Translations under genes and position numbers: made by a program | DNA from: WJMT01 sp964445575 | Lineage (GTDB): Bacteria; Acidobacteriota; Aminicenantia; Aminicenantales; Aminicenantaceae | Length of the DNA: 64,000 bases | NCBI GenBank assembly: GCA_964445575.1 | Contig: CAYULB010000007.1 | Location: forward strand, 4,096-68,095 | Direction: 5' to 3' | The notes under the pieces: generated by a model | Told to the model about the DNA's origin: nothing | Database searches by the model: none | What the model saw: the letters and a program-made list of their open reading frames with translations, nothing else | In this document: positions 34,672-43,832 of the stretch, piece after piece | Layout: the number at the start of each line of letters is the position of its first letter | Numbering within the stretch: the first letter of the stretch is position 1

Positions 34672-36141
34672 CTATATGTTGAGCTCCAGCTGTCCCTTTT
34701 GGGCATCTTTTCTCTCTTTCTCTATTTGATCCAAGATATCTGAGGTTATGTCTCCAGTGGGATAGATTCCATCAAAACAGGCTCCGCAAAATTCAGTAAG
34801 CTCTTTATTCTCCCTATGAACCGCTTTTTTTAAGGATTCCAGGGGCTGATAGATCACTTTATCCGCGTTTATTTCTTTGGCCACCTGGTCCTCATTTAAA
34901 TTCCCGGCAATAAATTCAGTGTGGGTCTGCATATCAATCCCATAGACACAGGGATATCTCAAGGGAGGAGAGTAGGAAGCAAAATACACCTTTTTTGCTC
35001 CACAGGCTCTCGCCATTTCAATAATGGAGCGGGAGGTATTTCCCCTTACTATGCTGTCATCAACGATCAGTACATTTTTATTTTTAAATTCGGAAAGTAT
35101 GGGATTGAGTTTCTGTTTAATGGAAGTCCTTCGTGATTTTTCAGAGGGCATGATAAAGGTCCTCCCGATATAACGATTTTTTACCAGGGCTTCCCTATAT
35201 TTGAGGTTGAGTTTGCGGGAAATCTCAATGGCAGCATCCCGGGCTGAGTCAGGAACTGGAATGACTACATCTATCTTTAAACCTTTCTTTTTTATCTCCT
35301 CAGCCAGAAAGCGGCCCAAATTGATGCGGCTTTTATAAACATTGACTCCGTCAATAATAGAATCCGGCCGAGCAAAGTAAACCCATTCAAAAAGGCAGGG
35401 AGTGTGACGCTTTGTTTGAAATTTTCGGGCATGAAGCCTTCCTTTGTTATCTATGAACAAGACTTCCCCTGGTTTTATGTCTTTGATCTTTGTGAAATTG
35501 GTCAAGTTTAAGCTGACGCTCTCTGAAGCAAAAGCAAAAGACTTGAAAAGACCTTGCTTTCGTTCACCAAAGACCAGGGGTTTTATACCAAAAGGGTCTC
35601 TAAAAGCCAGCATCCCTTGTTCCGCAATATAAGCGACCACTGAAAAGCTGCCCTTTACCTTGCCAAACACTCCCTTAACTGCCTTAAAAATATGTTCTGG
35701 CTTGAGTGCTTTTATTTTTTGTCTTTCTAACTCACTCGCAAATGTATTCAGAATGATTTCCACATCATTGTCTGAACTTAAAATCCGGCGGTATTTTTCA
35801 AAAAGTTCTTTTTTTAATCCGGAATAATTTACTACATTCCCGTTATGGGCCATCATGATGCCAAAGGGTGAATTCACAAAAAAAGGCTGGGCATCTTCAC
35901 CTCTTCCCCCTCCTATGGTGGGATAGCGGGTATGACCAATCCCTATGTGTCCGGTCAATCTTCGGGCATTTTCCTGGTTAAAGATATCATTCACCAGACC
36001 GTTTCCTTTTTTGGTATGGAAACGGCCATCATAAGTCATAATTCCTGCTGAATCCTGACCCCTGTGCTGAATGGCCAGCATCCCCTTGTATAAATCTTCA
36101 AACACATCCTCGGACCCGTAGATCCCGATGATTCCGCACAT
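34672..36141 (-). CDS. purF: Amidophosphoribosyltransferase (PurF)
   Basis: The first enzyme of purine synthesis, transferring glutamine amide nitrogen to PRPP. It is 489 residues long and begins MCGIIGIYG, so Cys2 becomes the N-terminal nucleophile without a propeptide. The glutaminase half shows HRGQDSAGI, GHTRYPTIG and the Asn-Gly of MMAHNGNVVN. The PRTase half has VLIVDDSIVRGNT, the PRPP loop. A Cys pair near the C-terminus (EFCGAC) could be an iron-sulfur ligand, as in B. subtilis-type enzymes. It stands alone, not in a purine operon. Confidence 0.96.
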   Translation of the reverse strand: MCGIIGIYGSEDVFEDLYKGMLAIQHRGQDSAGIMTYDGRFHTKKGNGLVNDIFNQENARRLTGHIGIGHTRYPTIGGGRGEDAQPFFVNSPFGIMMAHNGNVVNYSGLKKELFEKYRRILSSDNDVEIILNTFASELERQKIKALKPEHIFKAVKGVFGKVKGSFSVVAYIAEQGMLAFRDPFGIKPLVFGERKQGLFKSFAFASESVSLNLTNFTKIKDIKPGEVLFIDNKGRLHARKFQTKRHTPCLFEWVYFARPDSIIDGVNVYKSRINLGRFLAEEIKKKGLKIDVVIPVPDSARDAAIEISRKLNLKYREALVKNRYIGRTFIMPSEKSRRTSIKQKLNPILSEFKNKNVLIVDDSIVRGNTSRSIIEMARACGAKKVYFASYSPPLRYPCVYGIDMQTHTEFIAGNLNEDQVAKEINADKVIYQPLESLKKAVHRENKELTEFCGACFDGIYPTGDITSDILDQIEKERKDAQKGQLELNI

Positions 36142-36338
36142 TGGCTCACTCCATTAAAATCTAACTTTGTATTATAACTTATAATTACATTTTCGGGAAA
36201 TTCATCCCTGTTTTTTCCAAAACAGTGCCGTCATACCTGTTTACCTTGTTTTTTCGTCTATTTTGTCTATTCAGTTCGTTTAGTGTGATAGGAACGAAAC
36301 GGGTAAGCGGTTAATGAGGAATAGGATGTTGGCTTTTT
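36142..36338. other. Intergenic region upstream of purF
   Basis: 197 bases. On the minus strand TATAAT (36171-36176) sits about 30 bases before purF and is the probable -10, with no good -35. The remainder holds the second copy of the 35-bp repeat and a possible inverted arm. No gene is visible. Confidence 0.4.
36219..36310. repeat. 35-bp intergenic repeat, copy 2, with possible inverted arm
   Basis: 36219-36253 matches 11067-11101 at 32 of 35 positions. AAACGGGTAAGCGG (36297-36310) is an imperfect inverted counterpart of 36228-36242, so this copy may be a small palindromic element of about 90 bases. Confidence 0.45.
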
Positions 36339-37289
36339 TTATGAATGATACACGCCCCGCCAGTATTGGAGTAAATCCTCCAAAGTCTTCTCAATCGGGA
36401 TCTCTGGGGTCCAAAAAATTTCCTCTCTTATTTTCTGGTTGTTCCCCACTAACACAGGAATATCAACTTTTCTCATTTTAGCTTCATCTGTCTCCACATC
36501 TATTTTTACTTCCGAATTTTTCAAAAGAATATCCAGTATTTTTTTAAGAGAAATAGACTTTCCGAAGGATACATTATAGACTTGACCTTTTCTCCCTTTT
36601 TTTATCAGAGAATAATAAGCCTTAACCACATCTCTAACATCCACAAAATCTCTCTCAACTTGTATATTCCCCACCTTTATTAGAGGAGGAGACAGTCCTT
36701 TCTCGATTCTTGCGATCTGACTGGCCCAGTCAGAACAAACAAAATCAGGACTCTGGCCGGGTCCTGTGTGTGGAAAAGACCTGGCAATAACAATGTCCAA
36801 ATCTTCAATTTTTATGTAGTAGCGGCACAGCTCTTCTCCGCTCAATTTAGTAAAGGCATAAGGGCTTAAAGAACGAACCGGATCCGTCTCACTCAACAAC
36901 TTAGAGTTAGGCTTTAAGGAACCATAGACCTCTGAAGAACTGACAAAAAGAGTCCTGGCATCTGGGCTGAATTTTCTTACCGCCTCAAATAGATTTAGGG
37001 TGCCGATTATATTGACTTCAAAGGTCTCTTTTCTCCTCTTCCAAGACTGCCCCACATTAGATACCGCCGCAAAATGAAAGACAGACTCAGGCTTAGAAAT
37101 CTTAATGATTTCTTCAAGTCTTTTCTCAGAACAAATATCTGCTTTTTTTATGTAACATTTTGGATGATTGAGACTCTGTCCAGGCTCATCCGGATAACAT
37201 ATTCCATAAATCTCGGCACCGGTCTTTTTCAAAAATTCAATAAAATGGCTCCCTACAAATCCGGTAGCACCTGTTACAAATACCCTCAA
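36339..37289 (-). CDS. NAD-dependent SDR epimerase/dehydratase (GMD/RMD-like)
   Basis: A 316-residue extended short-chain dehydrogenase. The N-terminal GATGFVGSHF binds NAD(P). The catalytic Ser/Thr-Tyr-Lys triad is in FVSSSEVYG and YAFTKLSGE. ERDFVDVRDVVKAYY is the GDP-sugar-type signature. It is most like GDP-6-deoxy-4-keto-hexose reductases and small GDP-mannose 4,6-dehydratases. With the adjacent dehydratase it could form a GDP-deoxyhexose route for O-antigen. The exact reaction cannot be settled by eye. Confidence 0.78.
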   Translation of the reverse strand: MRVFVTGATGFVGSHFIEFLKKTGAEIYGICYPDEPGQSLNHPKCYIKKADICSEKRLEEIIKISKPESVFHFAAVSNVGQSWKRRKETFEVNIIGTLNLFEAVRKFSPDARTLFVSSSEVYGSLKPNSKLLSETDPVRSLSPYAFTKLSGEELCRYYIKIEDLDIVIARSFPHTGPGQSPDFVCSDWASQIARIEKGLSPPLIKVGNIQVERDFVDVRDVVKAYYSLIKKGRKGQVYNVSFGKSISLKKILDILLKNSEVKIDVETDEAKMRKVDIPVLVGNNQKIREEIFWTPEIPIEKTLEDLLQYWRGVYHS

Positions 37290-37291
37290 TG

Positions 37292-38248
37292 TTAAACTCT
37301 ATCCCTCCAGTAATCCAGCAGGTCTCTTAAAGATTGGTTGAACGGGATTTTCGGTTCCCAGCCAGTGATCTTTCGAAACTTGGTGCTGTCAGACAGAAGG
37401 ATCGGAACATCAGAGGGCCTCAGCCGGTCTGGATCTACTTTGACTTCTACATCATCACCAGCAAGGGAAAGGAGCCTATCAAGAATTTCTTTGATCTGAT
37501 AAGCTTTTCCTGTTCCAATGTTGTAAACCTCTCCTTTCCTGCCCTTTTCCAAGCTCAACCAATAGGCGCGTACCATATCTCTTACATCCGTGAAATCCCT
37601 TTTAGCGTCAAGATTTCCTACATATATCACGGGTTCCTGCTTTTTCTTCTCAATCATGGCGATCTGCTTGGCAAAATTAGAACAAATAAAAACTTCTCCC
37701 CTCCGGGGTCCGGTATGATTAAAACCCCTGGTCCTCACCACATCCAAACCATAACTTTTAAAATACTGGTACGCAAGAAAGTCTTGAGCTACTTTACTCA
37801 CCGCATAGGGACTTAATGGTCTTAAGTGATTGTCCTCCTTCATAGGCACTTCATCAGGGTGAACCAGGCCATATTCTTCGCTGGACCCGGCAATCTGGAT
37901 CCGTGGGTTTATTCCCAAACTCAACACAGCTTCAAACAAATTTATTTCTCCCACCGCATTGATAGAAAAGGTTTCGGCAGGACATTTCCATGAAGTGGGA
38001 ACAAAGCTCTGAGCTGCCAGATGAAATATGCGATCCGGTTTAATCTGGTAAAGTGCCTTCTCCAGAGAAACTATATCTTTTAAGTCAGCCTCATAAAGAT
38101 GTATTTTGTCCAACACATGATTGATATTATCCATCCGGCTTCTCCACCGTATGAATCCATAGACTTCCACATCTTTATGCTCTGACAATATGTAATCCGT
38201 AAGATGACTCCCAGCAAATCCTGTTATCCCGGTGATCAGAACTCTCAT
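37292..38248 (-). CDS. GDP-mannose 4,6-dehydratase-like SDR
   Basis: An extended SDR of about 318 residues. GITGFAGSHLTDYI binds the nucleotide cofactor. Further signatures are FIRWRSRMDNINHV, SSEEYG with YAVSKVAQDFLA (catalytic Tyr-x3-Lys), TRGFNHTGPRRG and KRDFTDVRDMVRAYW, typical of GDP-mannose 4,6-dehydratase. It converts a GDP-hexose to its 4-keto-6-deoxy form. Two overlapping ATG codons exist; 38248 is spaced four bases from AGGAGG and is preferred over 38251. The gene is tightly linked to its paralogue and to rfbB. Confidence 0.8.
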   Translation of the reverse strand: MRVLITGITGFAGSHLTDYILSEHKDVEVYGFIRWRSRMDNINHVLDKIHLYEADLKDIVSLEKALYQIKPDRIFHLAAQSFVPTSWKCPAETFSINAVGEINLFEAVLSLGINPRIQIAGSSEEYGLVHPDEVPMKEDNHLRPLSPYAVSKVAQDFLAYQYFKSYGLDVVRTRGFNHTGPRRGEVFICSNFAKQIAMIEKKKQEPVIYVGNLDAKRDFTDVRDMVRAYWLSLEKGRKGEVYNIGTGKAYQIKEILDRLLSLAGDDVEVKVDPDRLRPSDVPILLSDSTKFRKITGWEPKIPFNQSLRDLLDYWRDRV

Positions 38249-39303
38249 CATTCCTCCTTTTTATAATCCTCTGAGTTTCTGCTCTTGTAATATTTTCTAT
38301 AAAAATCCTTAAACTCTGGTTTTTTTTGTTTGATTTCCCTCCACCACTCCTCATTCTGTTTGTACCAATACACAGTTTCCTCTAAACCCTCCTCGAATTT
38401 TTTTTCAGGCTTCCAGCCCAAAGACTGAATTTTCTGGCAGTCAAGAGAATACCGCCTATCATGACCTGGTCTATCTTTCACAAGCCTTATCAGACTTCTT
38501 GGTTTGCCCAGAAAGTCTAGAATTTTTTCAGCCACTTCAATGTTTTTTTTCTCACAACCGGCTCCGATATTATAATCTTCGCCAATCCTACCCTTTCTAA
38601 GAACACAATCCATTGCCCGGCAGTTATCCCGGACAAAAAGCCAATCCCTCTGGTTCTCACCCCTTCCGTACAAGGGAAGCTCTTTATCATCCAAAGCATT
38701 GGTAATAAAAAGTGGAATGAATTTTTCAGGAAACTGATAAGGACCATAATTGTTACTGGGCCTCACAATCATAACCGGTGCACCATAGGTAATATGATAA
38801 GAGTTAACAAGATGGTCTGCTCCTGCTTTGGATGCAGCATAAGGAGAAGACGGATTAAAGGCAACACTTTCCTTAAAAAACCCTTTATCAGAACTTCCGT
38901 AAACTTCATCTGTGGAAACATAAAGGAAGACCTCTATTTCAGATTTTTTTTGCGCATCCAGCAGGATAAAGGTGCCGAAAACATCAGTTAGCACGAATTC
39001 TCCTGCAGACAAAATGGAACGATCAACATGAGTCTCTGCTGCCAAATGCACCACAATGTGAACTTTTTTAAAGACCTCCTCGACCAGCTTCTTATCCCTT
39101 ATGTCTCCTTTAATGAATTCATAGCGGGGATTATTTCGAATGTCCTTAAGATTATCAAGGTTTCCCGCATAGGTAAGACAGTCCAAATTAACAATCCTAC
39201 AGTGGTCATATTTCTCCAGCAAAAAATGAATTAAGTTGCTTCCAATAAAGCCTGCCCCACCTGTAACCAGGATGGTCTTATCATTAAGAGACCGATCATC
39301 CAT
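38248..39303 (-). CDS. rfbB: dTDP-glucose 4,6-dehydratase
   Basis: About 351 residues from ATG 39303. The start is set by GGAG eight bases upstream and by family alignment; the longer frame to 39396 reads through the preceding gene. GGAGFIGSNLI binds NAD. Other RmlB marks are VHLAAETHVDRSI, YVSTDEVYG with the Asp-Glu catalytic pair, YAASKAGADHLV and RPSNNYGPYQFPEK. It makes dTDP-4-keto-6-deoxyglucose, the branch-point for rhamnose and other deoxy sugars. It overlaps the epimerase-like gene by eight bases. Confidence 0.94.
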   Translation of the reverse strand: MDDRSLNDKTILVTGGAGFIGSNLIHFLLEKYDHCRIVNLDCLTYAGNLDNLKDIRNNPRYEFIKGDIRDKKLVEEVFKKVHIVVHLAAETHVDRSILSAGEFVLTDVFGTFILLDAQKKSEIEVFLYVSTDEVYGSSDKGFFKESVAFNPSSPYAASKAGADHLVNSYHITYGAPVMIVRPSNNYGPYQFPEKFIPLFITNALDDKELPLYGRGENQRDWLFVRDNCRAMDCVLRKGRIGEDYNIGAGCEKKNIEVAEKILDFLGKPRSLIRLVKDRPGHDRRYSLDCQKIQSLGWKPEKKFEEGLEETVYWYKQNEEWWREIKQKKPEFKDFYRKYYKSRNSEDYKKEE

Positions 39304-39751
39304 CCTTTCTTCTCCACTGAAAAGGTATTTCATCGGTATGAGCATCAAGCCTGTACTCATCAGGATTCTTATAGTTATAAAGATCTGTGGGTGCATTGAC
39401 CACCACAGCTTCTTTCTGACTCACGCACATCCATCCATGATACACTCCGGGTGGAATTTGAATAAGTATAGGATTGTGTTCGCCCATATAAAACTGATTG
39501 ATTTCGCCGAAGGTTGGGGATTCCTCTCTGCTGTCATATAGAGCAATTTTGAGCAATCCGCAAATGCAGGCTACATTATCAGTCTGCTTCTTGTGCAAAT
39601 GCCATGCTTTCACAACATTCGGATAAGTGGTGGTCACATAAACTTGACCAAACTGAATGAAAATGTCGTCATCTGATCTCAGAATCTCCATAAGACGCCC
39701 TCTTTCGTCAGGGATAACTTTTAATTTTTTTATCCTCACTCCTTTGATCAT
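39296..39751 (-). CDS. rfbC: dTDP-4-dehydrorhamnose 3,5-epimerase-like cupin
   Basis: A 151-residue cupin of the RmlC family, shorter than standard RmlC (about 180). VKAWHLHKKQTDNVACI replaces the usual RGLHYQ and keeps the catalytic His; ILIQIPPGVYHGW matches the second cupin motif, and YNYKNPDEYRLD the C-terminal substrate loop. It probably epimerises the dTDP-4-keto-6-deoxy sugar made by RfbB. The short form could instead be a 3- or 5-epimerase or isomerase, so the symbol is tentative. Confidence 0.8.
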   Translation of the reverse strand: MIKGVRIKKLKVIPDERGRLMEILRSDDDIFIQFGQVYVTTTYPNVVKAWHLHKKQTDNVACICGLLKIALYDSREESPTFGEINQFYMGEHNPILIQIPPGVYHGWMCVSQKEAVVVNAPTDLYNYKNPDEYRLDAHTDEIPFQWRRKDG

Positions 39752-39800
39752 GTTTTTCTCCTAATCTATATGATTCCTCATTAAAATTTCTCTTGAATCC

Positions 39801-40865
39801 TTATCGGATCTCTATCTCACTCTGATCCCCCACTGTAAACCTGAACACTGAAGGCTTTGCAGGGCACTTATACAACTTTACTTTTTTGCCAATAAGACTT
39901 CTGTCTATCCTGCTTCCGATGTCTGTAATTTCACTTTTTTCCAAGACTATACTGTGTTCGATCTCGGTTCCTACAATCCTGCAGTCGTTTTGAATGGAGG
40001 TAAAAGGTCCAATATAGGAATCATGTATCAAGGTATTGCTCCCGATTATGGCAGGACCCCGGATTTCACTATCTTTCACTACAGCTCCCTTTTCCAGTAC
40101 AATCCGGCCTTTTAGGTTTGACTTCTTATCAACTCTTCCCAGAATACAGGTAGAAATTGACTCTAATATCAATCGATTAGCATCCAAAATGTCATCAATT
40201 TTCCCCGTATCCTTCCACCAATCCTGCACAGTATGAGACTCAACTCTAAATCCTTTATCAATCAGATACTGAATGGCATCGGTTATCTCAAGCTCATTCC
40301 TCCATGAGGGGTTAATTGATTTTACTGCTTCAAAAATATTTGAATCAAACATATACACTCCCACCAGCGCCAGATTGGTGGAAGGATTTTTCGGTTTTTC
40401 AACCAGTTTAACCACTCTCCCTTTGTCAAGTTCAGCAACTCCAAACATCTGAGGATTCGGAACTTCAGTCAGCAATATCATTGAATTCGGCCTACTTTGA
40501 TTGAATTTATTCACTAACGAATCAAGACTGTCTTTAAGAATATTGTCACCGAGATACATCACAAAATTATCTTTTTTTATGAAGTCCTCTGAGATTTTAA
40601 CAGCGTGGGCCAAGCCAAGGGGACTTTCTTGTTCTATATAAGAAATGTTTACTCGCCATTTCGAGCCATCCCCCACAGCATCCATGATTTCATTCTTTGT
40701 TTCTCCGACTACTATTCCTATTTCATTAATCCCGGCACATTTTAACGATTCAATCCCGTAGAACAACACCGGTTTATTTGCGACAGGCACCAGCTGTTTA
40801 GCCCGTGTAAAAGTCAACGGCCGAAGCCTGGTGCCCTTTCCTCCACTTAATATGAGTCCTTTCAT
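39801..40865 (-). CDS. rfbA: Glucose-1-phosphate thymidylyltransferase (long, StrD-type)
   Basis: A 354-residue nucleotidyltransferase. The N-terminal domain has LSGGKGTRLRPLTFTRAKQL (signature and PRPP-like loop), VMYLGDNIL and LVEKPKNPSTNLALVG. A C-terminal left-handed beta-helix (about 245-350; repeats such as AVVKDSEIRGPAIIG) makes this the long archaeal/StrD-type form rather than the roughly 290-residue RmlA of enterics. It makes dTDP-glucose for RfbB. It opens a cluster rfbA, rfbC, rfbB and two GMD-type SDRs; no rfbD is present. Confidence 0.9.
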   Translation of the reverse strand: MKGLILSGGKGTRLRPLTFTRAKQLVPVANKPVLFYGIESLKCAGINEIGIVVGETKNEIMDAVGDGSKWRVNISYIEQESPLGLAHAVKISEDFIKKDNFVMYLGDNILKDSLDSLVNKFNQSRPNSMILLTEVPNPQMFGVAELDKGRVVKLVEKPKNPSTNLALVGVYMFDSNIFEAVKSINPSWRNELEITDAIQYLIDKGFRVESHTVQDWWKDTGKIDDILDANRLILESISTCILGRVDKKSNLKGRIVLEKGAVVKDSEIRGPAIIGSNTLIHDSYIGPFTSIQNDCRIVGTEIEHSIVLEKSEITDIGSRIDRSLIGKKVKLYKCPAKPSVFRFTVGDQSEIEIR

Positions 40866-40894
40866 TATTATCTCTCTTTACCTTAGACTGATTC

Positions 40895-43036
40895 TTAAAA
40901 TCCAAATCCCCCCAGAAAATTTCCTGTTTTCCCAATATTTCCCAGCCCTAATGAAAAGCCAAATTGAATTTCTGGTTTATCCCGAAAATAAAACACCCGA
41001 AAATCTGCTGCAAAGTCAAGACACTGATAATGGTATACTAAAGAAGCCGCAGAATAAAGCAGCTTTTTTTCCTGCAGATTGTAATCAATTTGAGACCTTG
41101 CCTCTAAAGAAAGGGCAGGAATTTTCCATCCTCCGTACACACTGATCTGATGTCTTTCCCATAAGGATTCTTCTCTGTATGGATTAACACTTTTATACCA
41201 ATTTAATCTCAAAAACCAATCGTCACTGGGATTGCCCAGGTTTGCTCCCGCTCTTATTCTTGAGAGCGTCCCATAATAAGGATTCCAAGAAACAGAAGCA
41301 TCCAGGCTGTATTTTTCAACAGGATAGAACCTGAGATTTCCATTTATATCAGAAAATTCAGGAATTTCTCCATTGACCTGATAAATCCTCAGAGGACTGT
41401 CCTCAGGACTCAAATAGAAAGACTGGCTTAAGCCCAATGACAAGATTTCCCGGGGCATATTATTTTTTTTTATCAGAAAACGATTTGTCAGGCCGTATCT
41501 GACATAGTGGTTGGTGTAAAAATAAGTCGCTGTGATGATCCTCTCAGAATGGGCAACCGGACTGTCAAATCGATAAGTCAGTGACGGTTCAATGATGTGC
41601 TTTAATTTAGGACTGCCCGTTGAATCAAAAAAGACTCGATTGAAAACAGGACCTAAAAATTCCATGTTTATTGTCTGGCTGTTTACAAAAAGAGGCTCAT
41701 TCACCACTTCTTCTGTTCCTTGTTTATAACTCTGGAAATAATAGATTGAACTGGAAGAAACCTCTGAATTTAAAGTAAACCAAGGCACACGGTTAAAGGG
41801 AAGACTTAATTTTGGATAAAATGATAAATGCTGGGATTTTTTCTGCGTTCCGCTCTCATAGGCAGAGTCCCACCCATATTCCCAAGCTTTAAATTCAGCA
41901 TTAAAAGATAAATAAAGAGGAGAAAATATCTTGATTTTAGATGAACTAAAAGATACTTCCGGAACGCTGTGTTTTATTATAGACCTATCCTCCTCGGGAA
42001 AATAGGTTTCAAAACGAGAAACGCGTGCATTGAAATTAAAATAAGACCATGACCGGCTCAAGTAAACCTCTGACCGCTTATTCGCCACCACTGCTCTTTG
42101 AAAATTATTATCAAACTCTCTTAAAAAATCAAAAGAGCTCTGATAATCAACATCTGCCGTGAGATTGAAATTTAAAGGAAGGGGATTGGAATGCTTCAGT
42201 CGGAAAATATAAGCATTTTCTTCTACCTGCTTATATTCAGGATTGTTTGACCTGAAATAAAACAAATCCATCTGGCCTCGAGAATCATTAGAAAAAATAT
42301 ATCTGTACTGAAGCCCTCCCCCAAATCCCCGAGCAGAATAATAATTAAAATGAGCCGTGGCATCCATATTTCTTTTTATAGCCCAGTAAAATCCCTGTTC
42401 AAAAGTCATCCCTTTGCTTCCTGAGTAACCAATGTTGGGCATTAAAAAGCCTGTGGACCTTTCTTCTCCCACTGGATATCTCATATAAGGCAGGTAAAAA
42501 ACAGGAATTTTCTTTATGGAAAATACAGAATTCCACATCTCAATATAATCATCTTGTTTATAATTTGCTTTTGAACAGGAAAATTTCCACCTTGGGACGA
42601 CTTGAGTGCACGAGGTAAACCAGGCTTTCTTCAATCGATAAAATACCTCGTTTTCTCTTTCCACAGTTTCCGCTTCATAAGTAATGTCGGGTTTTGATAT
42701 TCCATGGACTTGTTTGAGTTCTCCTCTAGAAGTATTCAGATCGATCTGTACCTGTTCCATACTTATGACTTCCCCGGGCAGATGAACTGAAACATTCCCT
42801 TTCGCTATAACATTATTTGTTTTGATGTCCAACTCCGCCCAATCCGCAAAAATTTTAGTGTCTTTATAATGGATCTCAACATTTCCGGATGCAATCACTT
42901 TACCGTTGGCTTTTTCTTTATACTGAGCAATGACCTTAACCACAGATGGGTCCTCTTCCTGCGCTAAACTCACAGCAGCTATGAGAGGGATGAAGAGAAT
43001 TATAAGGTATAAACAAGTTGTTTTTTTTTCATACAT
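40895..43036 (-). CDS. lptD: LPS assembly protein LptD (OstA)
   Basis: A 713-residue outer-membrane protein with a signal peptide (about 1-25). The N-terminal OstA/LptA-like jellyroll (about 30-130: ASGNVEIHYKD, NNVIAKGNVSVHLPG) receives LPS from the periplasmic bridge. The rest is the large LptD barrel, including YLPYMRYPVGEERSTGFLMP and many strands with aromatic ends. Two Cys (SCTQVVPRWKFSC, about 142-154) may form the stabilising disulfide. The C-terminus ends in Phe. It inserts LPS into the outer leaflet together with LptE, which is not seen here. Confidence 0.92.
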   Translation of the reverse strand: MYEKKTTCLYLIILFIPLIAAVSLAQEEDPSVVKVIAQYKEKANGKVIASGNVEIHYKDTKIFADWAELDIKTNNVIAKGNVSVHLPGEVISMEQVQIDLNTSRGELKQVHGISKPDITYEAETVERENEVFYRLKKAWFTSCTQVVPRWKFSCSKANYKQDDYIEMWNSVFSIKKIPVFYLPYMRYPVGEERSTGFLMPNIGYSGSKGMTFEQGFYWAIKRNMDATAHFNYYSARGFGGGLQYRYIFSNDSRGQMDLFYFRSNNPEYKQVEENAYIFRLKHSNPLPLNFNLTADVDYQSSFDFLREFDNNFQRAVVANKRSEVYLSRSWSYFNFNARVSRFETYFPEEDRSIIKHSVPEVSFSSSKIKIFSPLYLSFNAEFKAWEYGWDSAYESGTQKKSQHLSFYPKLSLPFNRVPWFTLNSEVSSSSIYYFQSYKQGTEEVVNEPLFVNSQTINMEFLGPVFNRVFFDSTGSPKLKHIIEPSLTYRFDSPVAHSERIITATYFYTNHYVRYGLTNRFLIKKNNMPREILSLGLSQSFYLSPEDSPLRIYQVNGEIPEFSDINGNLRFYPVEKYSLDASVSWNPYYGTLSRIRAGANLGNPSDDWFLRLNWYKSVNPYREESLWERHQISVYGGWKIPALSLEARSQIDYNLQEKKLLYSAASLVYHYQCLDFAADFRVFYFRDKPEIQFGFSLGLGNIGKTGNFLGGFGF

Positions 43037-43045
43037 TCAGAATAG

Positions 43046-43074
43046 AATTTAACACAACCCCCTATTGAAATCAA
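43046..43074 (-). promoter_or_regulatory. Predicted lptD promoter
   Basis: On the minus strand TTGATT (43069-43074), 17 bases, TAAATT (43046-43051), very close to the start codon. The leader would be only a few bases long. Confidence 0.4.
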
Positions 43075-43084
43075 TACAGCGAAC

Positions 43085-43113
43085 TTGACACACGCAGGGA
43101 TTCGAAAGATAAT
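43085..43113 (+). promoter_or_regulatory. Predicted promoter of the atpI-atpB-atpE unit
   Basis: A perfect TTGACA (43085-43090), 17 bases, GATAAT (43108-43113), about 58 bases before the first start codon. Confidence 0.7.
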
Positions 43114-43171
43114 AATAAAAAGTCAAATCCAAAAAAAATATTCTTAAAATAAATCAAACTGAAAAATTTTT

Positions 43172-43405
43172 ATGCAACAAAAGAAATCCTCCCAATCAAA
43201 AAAAGAGAATTTCCGCAATATCATAGAACTCAGCTCCATCGGCCTCGCTCTTCCTTCTTCTATAGCCATAGGGCTTTTTTTTGGTTACTACCTGGATAAA
43301 TTATTTGGAACTCACCCCTGGCTTCTGATTGTTTTCCTTTTATTTGGTATTGCTTCAGGTATAATATCCCTTATCAGAGGAATAAACAAATACAAAGAAG
43401 ATTAG
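43172..43405 (+). CDS. AtpZ/AtpI-like ATP-synthase-associated membrane protein
   Basis: A 77-residue protein with two membrane segments (IGLALPSSIAIGLFFGYYL and a second around residues 47-65) and a basic N-terminus. The pattern GLALPSSIAIGLFFGYYLDK matches AtpZ-type accessory proteins, thought to help subunit-c ring assembly or metal uptake. It is the first gene of the F0 operon, with no strong ribosome site. Confidence 0.82.
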   Translation: MQQKKSSQSKKENFRNIIELSSIGLALPSSIAIGLFFGYYLDKLFGTHPWLLIVFLLFGIASGIISLIRGINKYKED

Positions 43406-43433
43406 CCTGAAATAAAATATCCAGGGGATCCAA

Positions 43434-43832
43434 ATGGACTGGAACAACCAAAACATCGACGAAAAGATACTCAAGCGTATTCCAGAAGAAATCATTGTTT
43501 CTTCCTTTATTCTTTCTCTGGGAGCTTATCTCCTCTTTGACCTTCTGACTGCAGCGATTCTGCTGTTAGGCGGAATGACGGCTGTGGTCAGTTTTGTTTG
43601 GCTGAAACACTCTATAACTAAAATTCTGTTTCTTGAGAAAAAGAAAGCTATAAAATCAGCAGCTTTTTTTTACGCACTCAGGCTTATATTGATTATTACG
43701 TTAATATTTATTATAATTTTTCTTTTCAAGAACAAAATTTTAGCCTTTGCGGCCGGCTTTTCGACTATAATGGTTGCCTTCTTGATGGAAGGTGTGGCTG
43801 CCGTTTCGAAAACAATAAAATGGAAGAGCTAG
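43434..43832 (+). CDS. ATP synthase subunit I-like membrane protein
   Basis: A 132-residue protein with four hydrophobic segments. It has little sequence conservation, but its size, topology and position between the AtpZ-like gene and atpB fit the AtpI/subunit I family of c-ring assembly factors. The end overlaps the start of atpB by 13 bases. AGGGGAT precedes the ATG. Confidence 0.7.
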   Translation: MDWNNQNIDEKILKRIPEEIIVSSFILSLGAYLLFDLLTAAILLLGGMTAVVSFVWLKHSITKILFLEKKKAIKSAAFFYALRLILIITLIFIIIFLFKNKILAFAAGFSTIMVAFLMEGVAAVSKTIKWKS

